A DNA stretch of 64,000 bases. Origin: Rhinopomastus cyanomelas (lineage: Eukaryota; Chordata; Aves; Bucerotiformes; Rhinopomastidae). The stretch lies in NCBI GenBank assembly GCA_013400115.1, contig VXBP01005102.1, forward strand, positions 744,001 to 808,000, given 5' to 3'. Below are positions 62,162-64,000 of this stretch, piece after piece. The translations under genes and the position numbers were made by a program. Below the pieces are notes generated by a model, which was not told where the DNA came from, searched no databases, and saw only the letters and a program-made list of their open reading frames with translations. Positions within the stretch are counted from its first letter, which is position 1. Each line of letters starts with the position of its first letter.

Positions 62162-64000
62162 CAAGGCATGGACTAGGTCCCGGTGGCTTGGGACCTGCTT
62201 AGAGGGCTCTGCTATGGCAGCAGTGACCCTCCCACCCAGCACTGCCACAGGACTTTCCACTGCAGTGGTGGGAAGCAAAAGGGAGGTGTGAAGGGAGGTG
62301 GGAAGCAAAGGGGTACTGTGAGCAGCTCATCTGGTAAAGCAGAAGGCTGGTGGAGGGAAAAGACAGAGCTCAAGGCAGAGAAGGAAAGGAACAAGAGTAA
62401 AGGAGAGGAATGAACAAAGGAACCAGTGAAGAGGAGAAAAAGGAACAGCAGAGAGAGAGAGGTAAAACTTGTCCAAAGCCAAGGAACTGAATGCAAGAGA
62501 GACATCTAAGTAAGAGGCACAATGACAGGGATGCAATACAGAGGAAGGGAGAAATTCACTGATCCACATCCACAGGGCATGACAAGTGAGAAATACACAG
62601 CAAAACCAGGCAGCTAAATAGCCACACAGGGGCTGCTGGAGCAAAGGGGTCAGCAGTGCTCTCTGTGGCCCACCCCACTGCATAACATTGGCTGTCATTT
62701 CCATGAATACTGGGCTAGCAGTGGTCCTGGGAACACTGCATCAGCCTCTTCACAGTGCCCTGCTGGGCAGCTGGCCCCGTCAGTAAGCAGGATGATTTGG
62801 ATGTGCATGAGATCATTTGTGACAGCTCTGGGCTGAGCCTTTCCTGCTCCTTCCCCATCCCAGACAGTGGAAGAGGGAAGCGAGATGGAACAGCTTCTCC
62901 AAGGCAGTGGGATAGGAAATCCAGACAGCAAATGAAGATCGTTCAGTCCTTCTCTGGTAGCTCTGTCTCACCCTACTAGGAAAATGTAAACGTTTATGTT
63001 TATTCTGCCCCTGTAACCTGCTGCAGGACAGGAAAAGTGCTGTCATGAATACCCTACTCAGTTATCACAGCCCAGTCCATCATCCATGCTCATGTCAACT
63101 AAGGCCTCAATGAGCAAAATGCTTTGGCTTTGCACCAGTCTCCTTTGTCTGGATACGCTACTCTACCATCGAGGTCTGTGTCACAGGGCACTCAGATAGT
63201 GGTGTTTATACAGGACCTTTCACCACCCACTGCTTTACACCTAGCACTTACAGAGAAGTCTCTCTCCTCATAAATTACAGCTACTCCTGGGATGAAACCC
63301 TGTAGCTGCTACCTGTGCCCACAGACGCAAAGCAGATGAACTTCAAGGGAGGACAGGAGTGTGTACTCCACCAGAAATGATGGGCTGTCCTGAAGAAGAT
63401 AGCAAGCAGGATTCTTGATGAGGAAGAATGTCCTTGTCCTTCTGACAAGGACAGTGAAGTCAGTACTGCCTTCTTACTGTTCATTATCCTCTTGGCCAGC
63501 CAGAGCTTTGTGTTTTGTTTTCCTTATCTCCTAAAAGAGTCTAACCCACAGCCCCACCTTCAGCCAACAGCTTGCTCATTCCCCCAGGAGCAGACCACAA
63601 TCTTTCCTTCAAATCCCCAGAGCTGCCCCGTGCAAAAAAACAAGCAACCAGAGCTACAAGTCTACGTAAATCAATAAACTGGCTCTAAAATAGCTTCACC
63701 AAAGACACTCCCTCTTGCAACCTCTCCAGCTTTTTTTTCAGATAGACGTGTACCAAGATCTGTACCAGGATCCTGTACAAGCAAGATCTGTACCAGAATC
63801 TCACTCTTTGGATCCCAAAGAGCAAGATTCCATAGCAAAGGCTTCTACCTATTGGTACAGGCTCCCTCTCCTCGCTGGCTTTTTCTCAGCTTCCAGTTCT
63901 GATGGGTTCAACAGGCCTTGGCAGCATGGCCTATCCTTACTGGCCAAGACTGGCTCTGCTTCTTGCTCCATGGAATTGCCTGATTCTCCTAAGATCAGCC
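62162..64000. other. Intron 1 sequence, nothing recognised
   Basis: A purine-rich section (62330-62470) creates long minus-strand frames by low complexity. Near 63754-63800 an AAGATCTGTACCAG motif is repeated. No exon is seen up to the window end. Confidence 0.6.

Larger units (their letters stand above)
51665..64000 (-). other. GAP43: GAP43 intron 1, 3' part (exon 1 outside window)
   Basis: Everything above the exon 2 acceptor should be intron 1. I looked on the minus strand for the short exon encoding the N-terminal MLCCMRRTKQ peptide and found no match followed by a donor site. The promoter and exon 1 are therefore taken to lie beyond 64000. The intron carries four CR1 copies (52995-57547), an LTR-like element (61171-62161) and a short ATT repeat. 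Confidence 0.85.

Noticed and set aside
62327..62704. 125-codon minus-strand frame rich in Phe, Leu and Ser
   Set aside because: The frame comes from a purine-rich low-complexity stretch; its hydrophobic look is a composition effect.
51665..64000. Search for GAP43 exon 1
   Set aside because: No minus-strand sequence encoding the MLCCMRRTKQ start followed by a GT donor was found, so exon 1 is placed outside the window.

Overview
This window is nuclear DNA from a bird. Two things show it. There are about twenty CR1 (chicken repeat 1) retrotransposon fragments on both strands, ending in the family's 8-base 3' repeat (ATTCTATG-like). There is also one recognisable protein-coding gene, GAP43 (neuromodulin), whose predicted protein and 3' UTR look like the tetrapod gene. 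The species cannot be named from sequence alone. The high density and mixed age of CR1 copies suggest a lineage with active CR1 expansion, but this is inference. One ambiguous base (N, 10838) shows the sequence is a draft assembly.

GAP43 lies on the minus strand. Exon 2 (51043-51664) carries the calmodulin-binding IQ motif and the long acidic, alanine-rich tail. Exon 3 (25701-25789) carries the last 28 codons plus the completion of one split codon. The 3' UTR runs to about 25025 with an AATAAA signal at 25048-25053. The two exons are joined by an intron of 25,253 bases. Exon 1, which in this gene encodes only the ten-residue palmitoylated N-terminus, is not in the window and should lie beyond position 64000. 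The segment 51665-64000 is therefore the 3' part of intron 1, and 1-25024 is DNA downstream of the gene. In tetrapods the neighbour on that side is LSAMP, and no LSAMP exon is seen.

Region by region: 1-25024 is intergenic, with CR1 pieces, a nuclear mitochondrial insertion (NUMT, 2581-3463) containing the ATP6/COX3 junction, and a degenerate pyrimidine-rich tract (23410-23735). 25025-25789 is the last GAP43 exon. 25790-51042 is intron 2, with CR1 copies (one split by a younger CR1) and a nearly perfect 64-base tandem duplication at 40161-40288. 51043-51664 is exon 2. 51665-64000 is intron 1, with four CR1 copies and a possible LTR-like element at 61171-62161.

I found no RNA gene, CRISPR array, operon or multi-gene system, and nothing that supports a new biological system. 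Most open frames in the window are short, unsupported and probably due to chance. The points most worth checking are the nested and chimeric CR1 structures, the NUMT, the recent tandem duplications, the LTR-like element and a few palindromic or possibly conserved non-coding stretches.
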